Assembly: GCF_014635205.1 (NCBI RefSeq)
Contig: NZ_BMCN01000002.1
Span: 310,001-374,000, forward strand
Length of the DNA stretch: 64,000 bases
Direction of reading: 5' to 3'
DNA from: Jeotgalicoccus aerolatus
GTDB lineage: Bacteria > Bacillota > Bacilli > Staphylococcales > Salinicoccaceae
How positions within the stretch are numbered: position 1 is the stretch's first letter; each line of letters begins with the position of its first letter. Below, piece after piece: positions 51,279-61,318 of the stretch. A model generated the notes under the pieces. That model worked only from the letters and a program-made list of their open reading frames with translations. It did not search any database and had not been told where the DNA came from. Both the position numbers and the translations under genes were made by a program.

Positions 51279-53636
51279 ATGGGGAAAACTCTGCACCCGG
51301 GTCCAATTAATAAAACTAAAAAGTGGGATCCGAAATTATGGGTCAGTCCTGTGCCATTCGGTTTAACGAAAGTAAAGCCGCATCATATGAGAGATACGGC
51401 GAAAATCGTCTGGAAAAACAGAGATAATCTAAACTATGCGAAGAACATTATATTAAAAGGTGTGTGTGACGGCTGTGCGCTCGGCGTATCCGGCCTTCAG
51501 GACCAGACCTTAAACGGTCCGCACATGTGTACAACTCGGTTTAACGTCTTGCGTTTAAATACTGCACCGCCGATTAAACCTGAAATTCTACATCAGGATA
51601 TCGATGAATTGCGTAAAATGGACAGTACAGAACTGCGCGAACTTGGCCGCATTCCGTATCCAATGATCCGCCGTAAAGGCGACCGCAAGTTCATCAGAGT
51701 CTCTTGGGATGAAGCGATGACAACGATTGCAGATAAGATGAAAACGCTCGATCCAAAACAATATGCGTTTTATTTAACGAGCCGCGGTATTACGAATGAG
51801 TCGTATTATGTTGCGGCGAAAACGGCGCGTTATTTAGAAACAAACCATATTGATAATGCATCACGTATTTGCCATTCACCGAGTAAATCAGCAATGAAAC
51901 GTTCGGTAGGCGTCGGTGCGTCAACTTGTAACTACCAGGATTGGCTCGGTACGGATGTTCTCGTATTCTGGGGCAGTGTGGCATCGAATGCTTCACCCGT
52001 ATCGACTAAGTATATGATGGAAGCTAAAAAACGCGGTACGAAAATTATCGTTATTAATCCATACAGAGAACCATCGATGGAAAACTACTGGGTACCTTCA
52101 GTAGTTGAATCTGCACTTTTCGGTACAGAAATTGCTGACGAATTTTACGAAGTGAACATTGGCGGAGACATTGCCTTAATGCACGGTGTGATGAAGCACT
52201 GGTTTGATCTTGAAGCAGAAAATGAAGGATCAGCTGTGAATCACGACTTCGTTAAAGAACATGTTAATAACTATGAAGATCTTAAGGCGAACGTTCAGTC
52301 TCAAAACTGGGATGATATTGTTCAGTCTTCTGGTGTGTCAAAAGATAAAATTATCGAACTGTCAAACAGTCTCGCTAAAGCTAAAAATGGTGTCATGGTC
52401 TGGGCACTTGGCTTAACGATGCACAAACATGCAACAGACAATATTTCTCAAGTTGCTAACCTGGCGCTCTTACGCGGCTGGTTAGGCGGTAAAAATAAAG
52501 GGCTTATGCCGCTTCGCGGCCATTCATCTGTACAGGGTTCAGGTGAAATGGGTGCAGATCCATTTTCACTGCCCGGCGGGGATTACAACGATGAAAACCG
52601 TCCGCGCATCGAAGATTTATGGAAATTTAAGTTACCTTCATGGCCGGGAGATACAGTCGGCGTAACGATTGAAAATGCTATGCTTCCGGAAGATAACGAA
52701 AGAAAACTTAAGCTCTACTATATGTCAGGCGGTAACTTCCTGGAAACAATGCCGGATCCTAATTTTGTCAGAAAGGCCTTAGAGAACCTTGATATCCGTG
52801 TTCACCAGGACATCATTTTAAATACATCAACGCTGCTTGATGCGAAAGAAACTGTAGTCGTTCTGCCTGCTAAAACACGTTATGAACAAGATGGCGGCGG
52901 ACTGTCAACGTCTACTGAACGTATGATTTACTTCTCGCCTGAAATTGAAGGCAACCGCAACCGTATTGCTGAAGCGAGAAGTGAATGGCAAATTTATGTG
53001 GATCTTGCTAAACGCGTCAAACCGGAAGAGTCACACTTAATTGATTTCCAGTCAGGACAGGAAATCCGGGATGAAATTGCCAAAGCGAACCCGCAGTATG
53101 ACGGCGTGCAGCACTTGAAAAAAGCCGGTGATGTTTATCAGTACGGCGGCGCCTGGTTATGTGAAGGCGGCGTTTGCCCGACACCTGACGGCAGAGGCAA
53201 CTTGATTACAATGGATATACCGGATAACAACAAAAAAGCCGGTGAATTTAAACTCTTAATGAGACGCGGTAAACAGTTTAACGCGATGATTTACGGCGAT
53301 CACGATGCCTTTAATAACATGGGACGCTACGACGTTCTTGTCAGTAAAAATGATGCGCGCCGCGAAGGTTTAGAAGATGGTGAAGCGGTCGTTCTTTATA
53401 ACAAGAATGGTGTGTTCCAGGGATTCGTTAAATACGCAAGTATTAAAGACGGCAACATCGGGGTACAGTTCCCTGAAGGTAACTTCTTAGTAGAAAAAGG
53501 TATTTACGAAAGTTTCGTCGAAATGCCTGACTATGTTACCGATGTGAAGATGGAAAAAGCAGACCACTTTAACGCAAATAAAGACCGTATGTATTTGGAA
53601 AAATCGATACCTGAACTGGAAGATAATCCAAACTAA
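51279..53636 (+). CDS. FdhF/YdeP-family molybdopterin oxidoreductase
   Basis: 785 residues. The N-terminal part has Cys63 and Cys66 (GVCDGCALG) and Cys84, like the iron-sulfur-type site of the YdeP group, although only three cysteines are clear. Cys198 in NASRICHSPS sits where formate dehydrogenases have Cys or selenocysteine as the Mo ligand. GLMPLRGHSSVQGSGEMG, with MTIENAML-type blocks, and a C-terminal molybdopterin dinucleotide domain (FKLLMRRGKQFNAMIYGDHD) follow. YdeP-type enzymes lack firm substrates; formate oxidation or acid-stress roles are proposed. FdhD next door supports a sulfurated Mo site. Confidence 0.85.
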   Translation: MGKTLHPGPINKTKKWDPKLWVSPVPFGLTKVKPHHMRDTAKIVWKNRDNLNYAKNIILKGVCDGCALGVSGLQDQTLNGPHMCTTRFNVLRLNTAPPIKPEILHQDIDELRKMDSTELRELGRIPYPMIRRKGDRKFIRVSWDEAMTTIADKMKTLDPKQYAFYLTSRGITNESYYVAAKTARYLETNHIDNASRICHSPSKSAMKRSVGVGASTCNYQDWLGTDVLVFWGSVASNASPVSTKYMMEAKKRGTKIIVINPYREPSMENYWVPSVVESALFGTEIADEFYEVNIGGDIALMHGVMKHWFDLEAENEGSAVNHDFVKEHVNNYEDLKANVQSQNWDDIVQSSGVSKDKIIELSNSLAKAKNGVMVWALGLTMHKHATDNISQVANLALLRGWLGGKNKGLMPLRGHSSVQGSGEMGADPFSLPGGDYNDENRPRIEDLWKFKLPSWPGDTVGVTIENAMLPEDNERKLKLYYMSGGNFLETMPDPNFVRKALENLDIRVHQDIILNTSTLLDAKETVVVLPAKTRYEQDGGGLSTSTERMIYFSPEIEGNRNRIAEARSEWQIYVDLAKRVKPEESHLIDFQSGQEIRDEIAKANPQYDGVQHLKKAGDVYQYGGAWLCEGGVCPTPDGRGNLITMDIPDNNKKAGEFKLLMRRGKQFNAMIYGDHDAFNNMGRYDVLVSKNDARREGLEDGEAVVLYNKNGVFQGFVKYASIKDGNIGVQFPEGNFLVEKGIYESFVEMPDYVTDVKMEKADHFNANKDRMYLEKSIPELEDNPN

Positions 53637-53659
53637 GCAGTCAGATGACATGTGTCTTG

Positions 53660-53689
53660 AACCGGGAGAGATGACTCTCCCGGTTTTTT
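53660..53689 (+). terminator. Terminator after the molybdopterin oxidoreductase
   Basis: AACCGGGAGAG and CTCTCCCGGTT around ATGA, then TTTTT. Confidence 0.92.
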
Positions 53690-53754
53690 CTTATATAACA
53701 ATTCGCTTTAGTGTGGTAAAATACCAACATTAATGATTGAAAAGAGGTATAAAT

Positions 53755-55101
53755 TTGTCGGAGAATAATTGGAACTCAAGAATAGGTTTTATACTGGCTG
53801 CAGCAGGGTCTGCAATCGGTCTCGGAGCAGTATGGCGTTTTCCGTATATGACAGCTGAACACGGCGGCGGAGCATTCCTATTCGTCTTTTTATTATTTAC
53901 CATTCTTATAGGGCTGCCGCTTTTAATCAGTGAATTTGTTATCGGCCGGGCGTCTGGAAGAAATCCGATTGATGGTTTCGAGTATTTAAGCGGTAAGAAA
54001 AGCTTAAGACTCTTCGGCTGGATTGGTCATTTCGGAACGATGCTGCTGCTGTCATTCTACAGTGTTATCGGCGGCTGGATATTAATTTATCTGCTGATTG
54101 CTTTATTAGATCTCTTGAATCTGTACACTGTCAATGATTATACAGCTATGCTTGGTGATGTAATCTCAAACCCTGTATACGTTATAGCCGCTCAAGGTAT
54201 CTTTATATTTATTACGGCATTTGTCGTTGCACAGGGGATTCAAAAAGGCCTGGAACGCGCATCAAAAATTATGATGCCGCTGCTGTTCATTTTATTCCTG
54301 TTTATTATTATCCGGTCACTGTCGCTGCCAAATGCGATGGAAGGTGTGAAGTACTTCCTGACACCTGACTTCAGCGAGCTGAGTGCCAATGGTGTGATGT
54401 TCGCGCTCGGTCAGTCGTTCTTTGCGCTCAGTGTCGGTATTACTCAGATGATGACTTATGCTTCGTATTTAAAAGCAGATCAGAATCTGCCTAAATCTGC
54501 ATCGTATATTGTGCTGATGAATATCGCAGTATCCGTAATGGTCGGCCTGGCAATTTTCCCGGCTATCGCATCCTTCGGCATGGAGAGCGTAGAAGGTCCT
54601 GGACTTGTATTTGTTGTCCTGCCTGAAATATTTAACGCGGTTCCATTCGGTATTATTTTCTATCTGATGTTCTTGCTCGCATTCCTATTTGCGACATTGA
54701 CATCCGCTTTCTCAATGATAGAAATTAATGTAGCGAATACAGTAAAAGGCGACCAGTCTAAACGTAAGAAAACGACTTATATTTACGCTGTGATCGTGTT
54801 TGCTATCGGTATACCGTCTGCACTTTCGGAAGGACTGCTGAATGATTTTCAATTCTTTGCCGGAACGATATTCGACAATGTCGATTTCCTGGTATCGAAT
54901 ATACTGCTGCCGGCAGGCGCCTTATTCTCATCCATTTTTGTCGGTTATATATTAGACAAACGCATTGCAATGGAACAGTTGAATGTGACAGAAGGCAGCA
55001 AGTCAATGCTTGTATTTAAAGGCTGGATCTTCATGCTAAGATATATTTTACCGGCGATTATATTATTTGTATTTATTATGAATATCGCCGGAGTATTTTA
55101 A
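53755..55101 (+). CDS. Sodium:neurotransmitter symporter (NSS)-family transporter
   Basis: 448 residues with about 11-12 helices. The NSS helix 1 motif AAAGSAIGLGAVWRFPY, which holds Na+ and substrate ligands, and the helix 6 region FALGQSFFALSVGITQMM are clear. Bacterial relatives (LeuT, TnaT, MhsT) import hydrophobic amino acids, often tryptophan or leucine. The start is TTG at 53755, since AGAGGT lies eight bases upstream, rather than the TTG at 53737. Substrate unknown. Confidence 0.88.
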   Translation: MSENNWNSRIGFILAAAGSAIGLGAVWRFPYMTAEHGGGAFLFVFLLFTILIGLPLLISEFVIGRASGRNPIDGFEYLSGKKSLRLFGWIGHFGTMLLLSFYSVIGGWILIYLLIALLDLLNLYTVNDYTAMLGDVISNPVYVIAAQGIFIFITAFVVAQGIQKGLERASKIMMPLLFILFLFIIIRSLSLPNAMEGVKYFLTPDFSELSANGVMFALGQSFFALSVGITQMMTYASYLKADQNLPKSASYIVLMNIAVSVMVGLAIFPAIASFGMESVEGPGLVFVVLPEIFNAVPFGIIFYLMFLLAFLFATLTSAFSMIEINVANTVKGDQSKRKKTTYIYAVIVFAIGIPSALSEGLLNDFQFFAGTIFDNVDFLVSNILLPAGALFSSIFVGYILDKRIAMEQLNVTEGSKSMLVFKGWIFMLRYILPAIILFVFIMNIAGVF

Positions 55102-55111
55102 TTCAGCGGAA

Positions 55112-55140
55112 AACAAGTCCTGATTCAGGGCTTGTTTTTT
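55112..55140 (+). terminator. Terminator after the NSS transporter
   Basis: AACAAGTCCTG and CAGGGCTTGTT (one G-U pair) around ATT, then TTTT. Confidence 0.85.
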
Positions 55141-55160
55141 AGTTTAAGGTAAAATGTTAA

Positions 55161-55189
55161 TTGCGTGTAAAAACTGCTTGTGGTAATAT
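55161..55189 (+). promoter_or_regulatory. Candidate glnA promoter
   Basis: TTGCGT (55161-55166) and TAATAT (55184-55189) are 17 bases apart. TGTGGTAATATTTGCACA (55179-55196) is a TGTG/CACA-flanked inverted repeat covering the -10. It is not a clear match to the GlnR box. Confidence 0.5.
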
Positions 55190-55243
55190 TTGCACATGAG
55201 TTTTCAACATGATTGTCATCAAATTATATTAAGGGCGTGGGGT

Positions 55244-56581
55244 ATGGAAGGTTTAACCAGAGACAAAATTATTGATATTGCAAAAGCAGAAAACGTCAGG
55301 TTTATCAGACTTCAATTTTCGGACATTCTCGGAACGATTAAAAACGTGGAAGTGCCGCTGAGCCAAATTGATAAAGCACTGGAAGGCCAAATGATGTTCG
55401 ACGGGTCTTCTATCGAAGGATTTACGCGCATTGAAGAATCGGATATGTACCTGGTACCTGATTTAAACACATGGACGATATTCCCATGGACAACATCCAG
55501 AGGGGACAAAGTAGCACGTTTGATTTGTGACGTTTATAAAATTGACGGCACACCATTTGAAGGCGATCCCCGGACTAATTTAAAAACTGTCTTAAAAGAA
55601 ATGGAAGATATGGGCTTCACTTCCTTTAATCTTGGACCAGAACCGGAATTCTTTCTGTTTAAACTGGATGAACGAGGAAAACCAACGACTGAATTAAACG
55701 ACAAGGGTGGATATTTTGATCTGGCTCCGACGGATTCAGGTGAGAACTGCCGCCGTGATATCGTTATTGAGCTTGAGGACATGGGCTTTGATATCGAAGC
55801 ATCCCATCACGAAGTAGCAGAAGGACAGCACGAAATTGATTTTAAATATGCAGATGCTGTTACAGCATGTGATAATATACAAACGTTTAAACTGGTAGTA
55901 AAAACAGTCGCAAGAAAACATAATCTGCATGCAACATTTATGCCGAAACCATTGTTTGGTATTAACGGCAACGGCATGCATTTTAATGTCTCTCTGTTCA
56001 GAGGAAATAAAAATGCATTCTTTGATGAGTCTGCAGAAGATGGTTTGAGTGAAGAAATGAAATACTTTATGGCGGGTGTGCTGAAACACGTTAAAGGATT
56101 TACTGCGGTCACAAATCCGCTTGTAAACTCATACAAACGTCTGGTGCCGGGTTACGAAGCACCCAGTTACATTGCCTGGAGTAAAAAGAACCGCTCTCCA
56201 TTGATGAGAATCCCTTCATCGCGCGGTTTATCAACGCGTGTTGAAGTCCGTTCTGTCGACCCATCAGCGAATCCTTATCTGGCACTTGCTGTTATATTAA
56301 AAGCAGGGCTTGATGGCATAAAAAACAAACTGGAATTGAGAGAGTCAATCGACTTAAATCTCTATGAACTGACGAGAGAAGAACGGATTCACCATGGTGT
56401 GGAAGATTTACCGTCAACGCTGTATAATGCATTAAAAGTAATGCGGGACAGCGAGATGACAAAAGAGGCACTCGGCAGTCATATATTCAAAGCATTTTAT
56501 GAACACAAGATGCTCGAATGGGACGGATACCGGGCCAATGTATCGGATTGGGAAATCAATCAGTACATGGATAAATATTAG
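55244..56581 (+). CDS. glnA: Glutamine synthetase type I-alpha
   Basis: 445 residues, the size of Bacillus GlnA. Signature blocks are [49 protein letters not shown] and [10 protein letters not shown], with [20 protein letters not shown] at the substrate site. There is no adenylylation-type insertion, as expected for I-alpha. It makes glutamine from glutamate and ammonia. The ATG at 55244 follows AAGGGCGTGGGG; a longer frame from 55190 is not needed. GlnR, normally next to glnA in Firmicutes, is not present here. Confidence 0.95.
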   Translation: MEGLTRDKIIDIAKAENVRFIRLQFSDILGTIKNVEVPLSQIDKALEGQMMFDGSSIEGFTRIEESDMYLVPDLNTWTIFPWTTSRGDKVARLICDVYKIDGTPFEGDPRTNLKTVLKEMEDMGFTSFNLGPEPEFFLFKLDERGKPTTELNDKGGYFDLAPTDSGENCRRDIVIELEDMGFDIEASHHEVAEGQHEIDFKYADAVTACDNIQTFKLVVKTVARKHNLHATFMPKPLFGINGNGMHFNVSLFRGNKNAFFDESAEDGLSEEMKYFMAGVLKHVKGFTAVTNPLVNSYKRLVPGYEAPSYIAWSKKNRSPLMRIPSSRGLSTRVEVRSVDPSANPYLALAVILKAGLDGIKNKLELRESIDLNLYELTREERIHHGVEDLPSTLYNALKVMRDSEMTKEALGSHIFKAFYEHKMLEWDGYRANVSDWEINQYMDKY

Positions 56582-56587
56582 AATGAG

Positions 56588-56621
56588 AAAAACGCTCAGG
56601 GAATTTTCCCTGAGCGTTTTT
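56588..56621. terminator. Perfect palindromic bidirectional terminator
   Basis: AAAAACGCTCAGGGAA and its exact complement with a two-base centre. It ends glnA and the convergent Na/Pi transporter. Confidence 0.93.
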
Positions 56622-56625
56622 AATA

Positions 56626-58293
56626 TCAGTCGTAAACTGTAAAGTCATCGTGTAAGAACTCTTCATTGACGATGTTTAAGTTTGTCTCTGTAATATTTCT
56701 TGCATTGTAGCCAATACGTTCGAGATTACTGATTAATTCTACATAAAGTGCGCCGCCGTCCGTTGAACATTCGCCTCTTGAAAGGCGTTTGATATGTTCT
56801 TTGCGGAGTTTGTTTTCAATTCTGTGAGATTTCTGGCTTAATCTAATCACCTGTTCAAGCGCTTGAGGATTGTACACATCAAGTGTTTCAAGTGACTTGG
56901 TGAATGATTCGTAGACGTGACTGTATAAGTCTTCCAGACCATCTTTCGCTTCATCTGACAGCTGAATTTTATTTTCGTACTTCATGTGGTACTGATCAGC
57001 AAGGTTTTTAGCTTGTGTACTGACTTTTAATAAGATTCTCGAAACTTCAAGCAGGGTACTGACCCGTTCGGTGTCTTCCTGCGAAATCTCGTACTTGGAA
57101 GCGTCGAGTAAGTAGCTGCGTATGCTGTCTTGCAGCGTGCCGGTGACATTGACTTTATCTTCAATCTGCTTAAAGAGTTTAGCGTCCTCTTTGTCACTGT
57201 ACTTACGTGCATCCTGCAGTGTGCTGAGAACAAGTTCTCCTAAATTTTTTACTTCACTTTGAGCACCCTGGATTGCGATACCCGGTGATTGTTTTAATAA
57301 TAACGGGTCTAGATGCTGAGGCGTAAAGTCTTCTGAGAAATCCCGCCCCGGAATAATTTTAACAACCAGCCATGCGAGGGCACCAACGAATGGTATATGA
57401 ATCAAAGTGTTGATAATGTTATAGGAACCATGAGCAAAGGCAATTGTCATTGGTTTATTCAGGCTGAGGAAATCTTCCAGAGAGCCGACATACATTATAA
57501 ACACAGGCATCAGAATCATGAATATCGTTGCCCCGATTAAGTTGAACGTTACATGGACGAGTGCAGCGCGTTTTGCTGCAATAGATCCTGCTAAGGCTGC
57601 AAGTACTGCTGTAATTGTCGTACCGATATTGTCGCCGAGCAGAATAGGCAGTGCTGCCTGCAAGTCAACCATATCATTGGCATAGAAATTTTGCAGTATT
57701 GCAATCGTCGCGCTGGAACTTTGTACGATTACAGTGAGTATCACACCAACGGTCAGACCGAGGAATGAGTTGTCACTCATAGCAAGCATCAGATTTTGGA
57801 AATATTCAAGATCAGCAAGCGGACCGACACCGTCTCCCATTAACTCGAGACCGTAGAAGAGTGCACCGAAGCCGAAAAGAATTCTCCCGATATTAATAAT
57901 CTGGTTGCTCTTAAAGAAAAACAGCATAAATGAACCGACAGCGAGAATAGGTAAAGAATAAGCGCCGATATCAAGACCGATAATAAATGCTGTTACAGTC
58001 GTACCGATGTTGGCACCTAAAATAACACCGATAGCCTGTCTTAAAGTGAGGAAGCCTGCACTTACTAAACCGATAGTAATTGCAGTTGCACCGGAACTGC
58101 TTTGAATTAAAACAGTAACGATAATTCCGGCGATAACGCCTCTGACAGGGTTAGAAGTCATGCGGTTTAAGATATCCCTTAAACGATCACCGGCAGCGGC
58201 CTGAAGACCGTCACCCATTTGTTTAATACCGTACAAGAAGATACCGAGTCCTCCGAGGAACATAAAGATAACTTCCATTGGACTAAGAGACAT
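56626..58293 (-). CDS. Na/Pi cotransporter with PhoU-like C-terminal domain
   Basis: 555 residues. Two Na_Pi_cotrans repeats (VLIQSSSGATAITIGLVSAG and ILTVIVQSSSATIAILQNFY) carry the QSSS motifs of the family; the C-terminal 210 residues are helical and PhoU-like. It should import phosphate with sodium, with the PhoU-like part as regulator. GGAGGACTC precedes the ATG. It is a single-gene unit. Confidence 0.9.
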   Translation of the reverse strand: MSLSPMEVIFMFLGGLGIFLYGIKQMGDGLQAAAGDRLRDILNRMTSNPVRGVIAGIIVTVLIQSSSGATAITIGLVSAGFLTLRQAIGVILGANIGTTVTAFIIGLDIGAYSLPILAVGSFMLFFFKSNQIINIGRILFGFGALFYGLELMGDGVGPLADLEYFQNLMLAMSDNSFLGLTVGVILTVIVQSSSATIAILQNFYANDMVDLQAALPILLGDNIGTTITAVLAALAGSIAAKRAALVHVTFNLIGATIFMILMPVFIMYVGSLEDFLSLNKPMTIAFAHGSYNIINTLIHIPFVGALAWLVVKIIPGRDFSEDFTPQHLDPLLLKQSPGIAIQGAQSEVKNLGELVLSTLQDARKYSDKEDAKLFKQIEDKVNVTGTLQDSIRSYLLDASKYEISQEDTERVSTLLEVSRILLKVSTQAKNLADQYHMKYENKIQLSDEAKDGLEDLYSHVYESFTKSLETLDVYNPQALEQVIRLSQKSHRIENKLRKEHIKRLSRGECSTDGGALYVELISNLERIGYNARNITETNLNIVNEEFLHDDFTVYD

Positions 58294-58521
58294 AAAGAGT
58301 CCTCCATATAATATTTAATTTACAAACTTTACAATACCTTAATAAGCTTAGAGATAAATTTACAATCTACTAATTATCATAGTACAAAAGCGTATATTTT
58401 AAAACATAAAATTGATATATGACATAAAAGTTCAAGTTGCCAGAAAATTTGTAAAAATAGTCGACAATCTTATGGGGGTGTGAGAAACTGAAAACATCAA
58501 AAAAATTACTGGAGTGTTATC

Positions 58522-59637
58522 ATGACAACGATTCTGTTTGATGTTGACGGTGTGTTTTTAAGCGAAGAGAGATGTTTTGATGTATCGGCACTGACAGTCG
58601 AAGAGCTTCTTTATAATCCGCGCTATTTAAACTTAGATGGCAGGAAGTTTGTCACGGATTATTCTGAAGAAAATATAAAAGAAATACGCTCTGTTATTTT
58701 TGCAGAGGATCAGATTCTGAAACGCTTTAAAGAGGCGGGTCTGAATTCGAACTGGGATATGCTGTTTATTACGTTTGCAATTATATACATAGATATTTTA
58801 AAACAGGAGAACTTAAACCTTGCAGATATAGATATTACTAACTTAAATGAAGTGGGTGATATGCTCGGAGAAGTTTCAGTTAATCCTGAAGCAGTGCTGG
58901 AGTTTATTTCCCGGGAAAATTTCACGAAAGACGAAATATATACTGCACTAATTGAGCATGCAGCAACGCTGCAGAACATCCAGGATCCGGAAGTCTTTAA
59001 AATGTACGGTCCAATTTGGGAACAGGGGCATTTTAAATATCAGGAGTGGTATCTCGGCAGCGATCTGGTTGAAGCGGATACTGGAATTCCGGCAGAAGAA
59101 CTTGGTAAAACAGGATTTATATATGATGAGGAATGGATCGTAGATCCGGCGGAAATTAAAGCGATGCTAAACAGTCTGACTGAACAGGGCTATACGATTG
59201 GTGTAGCGACGGGACGTCCGAGACAGGAAACACTCCTGCCTTTTGAGCAAGCTGGACTTTTGGAAGTATTCGATGAGAATAGAATTTCTACAGCGAGTGA
59301 AGTGATGGCTGCAGAAGATAAAAGCGCTGTGTCTCATGCTCTGACAAAACCTCACCCATTCAGTTATCTGTGGAGTTTATATATGCAAAATGACACGCTG
59401 TTTAACGCTGCAGTCCATGGTCAAAATGAAAGTGATGAACAGATTTTTATCGTCGGAGACTCAGTAGCTGATTTTTACTGTGCAGATAAAATTGGCGCAA
59501 CTTTTATTGCGACATTGACCGGTTTAACAGGTGATGACATAATAACTACTTTTGAGGACTTAAATGTAGCTAAAGCGCAGATGTTAAAAAATGTACTGAG
59601 TGTTCCGGATTTAGTAAATCATCTGCTTGAGCAGTAA
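58522..59637 (+). CDS. HAD-superfamily hydrolase with large cap
   Basis: 371 residues, longer than most HADs. Motif I is FDVDGVFLSEE (Asp7, Asp9), motif II VATGRPR near 235, motif IV IVGDSVADFYCADKIGA near 315. The insert of about 200 residues between motifs I and II is unusually big and helical. A sugar or glycolate phosphatase role is a guess. TGGAGTG precedes the ATG. It ends at the second copy of the palindromic terminator, opposite the serA operon. Confidence 0.75.
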   Translation: MTTILFDVDGVFLSEERCFDVSALTVEELLYNPRYLNLDGRKFVTDYSEENIKEIRSVIFAEDQILKRFKEAGLNSNWDMLFITFAIIYIDILKQENLNLADIDITNLNEVGDMLGEVSVNPEAVLEFISRENFTKDEIYTALIEHAATLQNIQDPEVFKMYGPIWEQGHFKYQEWYLGSDLVEADTGIPAEELGKTGFIYDEEWIVDPAEIKAMLNSLTEQGYTIGVATGRPRQETLLPFEQAGLLEVFDENRISTASEVMAAEDKSAVSHALTKPHPFSYLWSLYMQNDTLFNAAVHGQNESDEQIFIVGDSVADFYCADKIGATFIATLTGLTGDDIITTFEDLNVAKAQMLKNVLSVPDLVNHLLEQ

Positions 59638-59668
59638 GATAGTAAAGAAATATATTTAATAAAAAAAG

Positions 59669-59715
59669 ATCCGTACACTAGACTCCTTTGAGACTAGTGT
59701 ACGGATTATTTTTGT
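59669..59715. terminator. Palindromic terminator, family copy 2
   Basis: GATCCGTACACTAGACTCC (59669-59687) repeats the core of the element at 48962 and its right arm GACTAGTGTACGGATT closes an inverted repeat of about 17 bp, followed by ATTTTTG. It lies between the HAD gene and the end of serA and could stop both. Confidence 0.88.
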
Positions 59716-59719
59716 TCAG

Positions 59720-61318
59720 CTAATTTTTTAATTGAATAGTGTGGACCTTATGGATGTTCATTATATCCTCGATTTTTCTGTGCGTTTCTTCGGCAGGCGG
59801 GTTATCGAGTGTGAATAAGACCATAGCGTCTCCTTCTTTTGATAAGCGTGCCAGCTGCATCGAAGCAATATTGACCTGGTGTTCGCCGAGTAAGGCACCG
59901 AGTTCCCCTATAATACCGGGACGGTCTGTATGTTCGATAATGAGTATATTCTCTTCGGGTTTGAAGTCGATTGGATAATCGTTAATTTTAACCAGACGCT
60001 CGCCGTAGCCCGGAATCGTAGAAGCACCGAGAGTAACGTGTTCATTGCCGTTGATCAGTTCGATTTCCAAATAGTTTGTGTAGCCGTCAGCTTTTGCCTT
60101 CTTTTCCACTTTATATGTGACATCGAGCTCATTTAAATAATAGAGAGCATTAATAATGTTCACTTCTTCTCCGAAATGCGGTTCTAAAAGATGTGTTACA
60201 AAGGTGCGGGTTAATATGCTCGTATCATCAACGGCAATATCGCCGTGATATTTCAGCTTGATTTCCTGAGGGGGTGTATCGAGCAGCTGAATGCCAAATT
60301 GACCGAGATGTTTCACGATAGACATATACGGTTTTAATTCTTCATTGACCGAACTGCTGACACGCGGCGCATTCACCGCATGTGTAATTTTATTATCAGT
60401 GAAATACTCGATGATTTCTTTAGATACGCTGACTGCTACTTTTTGCTGAGCTTCAGTTGTAGATGCGCCGAGATGCGGTGTAACTACTGTGCGCCGGTGA
60501 TTTAACAGCGCAGTTTTCTCAGGCGGTTCAGTGACGAAAACGTCGAGTGCGGCACCTTTGACAATACCTGCGTCGAGAGCTTCTAAGAGTGCATCCTCAT
60601 CGACGATGCCGCCTCGAGCGACATTGATAACGTAAATACCCTCTTTTTTACATCGTCTGAAAAAGTCTGCACCGATAATTCCTTTAGTCTGCGGAGTTAA
60701 AGGGGTATGGACAGTAACGAAATCTGCAGCCGCAGCGACTTCATCAACTTCCATTTTTGTAATTTCATTGTCCCGGGCCTTTTCATCGGATAAGTAAGGA
60801 TCGAAAGCGACAATTTTCATTCCGAAACTTTTGGCACGTCTTGCAACACCAAAGCCAATTTTACCTGCACCGATAATTCCGAGTGTCTTGCCGTATAACT
60901 CAACACCTTTGTGGGCGCTGCGATTCCAAGTGCCCCCGGTGAGTTCCTTATAAGCTTCTGGAATGTCTCTCGCCATGGACAGCATCATTGCGAGTGTATG
61001 TTCCGTAGCGGAAATTGTATTGCCTTCCGGTGCATTGACAACGATAACACCGTGTTTTGTCGCGGCATCAATATCGATATTATCGACACCGACACCCGCA
61101 CGGGCAATCATTTTTAAGTTTTTAGCATGCTGGATAATTCTTTTTGTCACAGTTGTCTGACTGCGGACAATGACTGCGTCGAAATCATGAATGATGTCGA
61201 TGATCTGGGCTTCCGTCAGACCTTCCTGACGCGTCACTTCGAAATCATCATGGTCGATCAGAGCCTGGATACCTTCTTGGCTGACAGGGTCAAGGACGAT
61301 TACTTTATGCTTGCTCAT
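59720..61318 (-). CDS. serA: D-3-phosphoglycerate dehydrogenase
   Basis: 532 residues, the long type with an intervening domain and ACT domain. NAD-binding [15 protein letters not shown], catalytic Arg and His regions [18 protein letters not shown] and [18 protein letters not shown], and C-terminal ACT ([20 protein letters not shown]) are all present. It makes 3-phosphohydroxypyruvate, the first step of serine synthesis, probably with serine feedback through ACT. The ATG (AGGAGAG) overlaps the stop of the aminotransferase gene by 14 bases, so the two are translated together. Confidence 0.95.
   Translation of the reverse strand: MSKHKVIVLDPVSQEGIQALIDHDDFEVTRQEGLTEAQIIDIIHDFDAVIVRSQTTVTKRIIQHAKNLKMIARAGVGVDNIDIDAATKHGVIVVNAPEGNTISATEHTLAMMLSMARDIPEAYKELTGGTWNRSAHKGVELYGKTLGIIGAGKIGFGVARRAKSFGMKIVAFDPYLSDEKARDNEITKMEVDEVAAAADFVTVHTPLTPQTKGIIGADFFRRCKKEGIYVINVARGGIVDEDALLEALDAGIVKGAALDVFVTEPPEKTALLNHRRTVVTPHLGASTTEAQQKVAVSVSKEIIEYFTDNKITHAVNAPRVSSSVNEELKPYMSIVKHLGQFGIQLLDTPPQEIKLKYHGDIAVDDTSILTRTFVTHLLEPHFGEEVNIINALYYLNELDVTYKVEKKAKADGYTNYLEIELINGNEHVTLGASTIPGYGERLVKINDYPIDFKPEENILIIEHTDRPGIIGELGALLGEHQVNIASMQLARLSKEGDAMVLFTLDNPPAEETHRKIEDIMNIHKVHTIQLKN

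Noticed and set aside
55157-55173. GlnR box upstream of glnA
   Set aside because: TGTTA-N7-GTAAA fails the required TNACA half; at best half a site.
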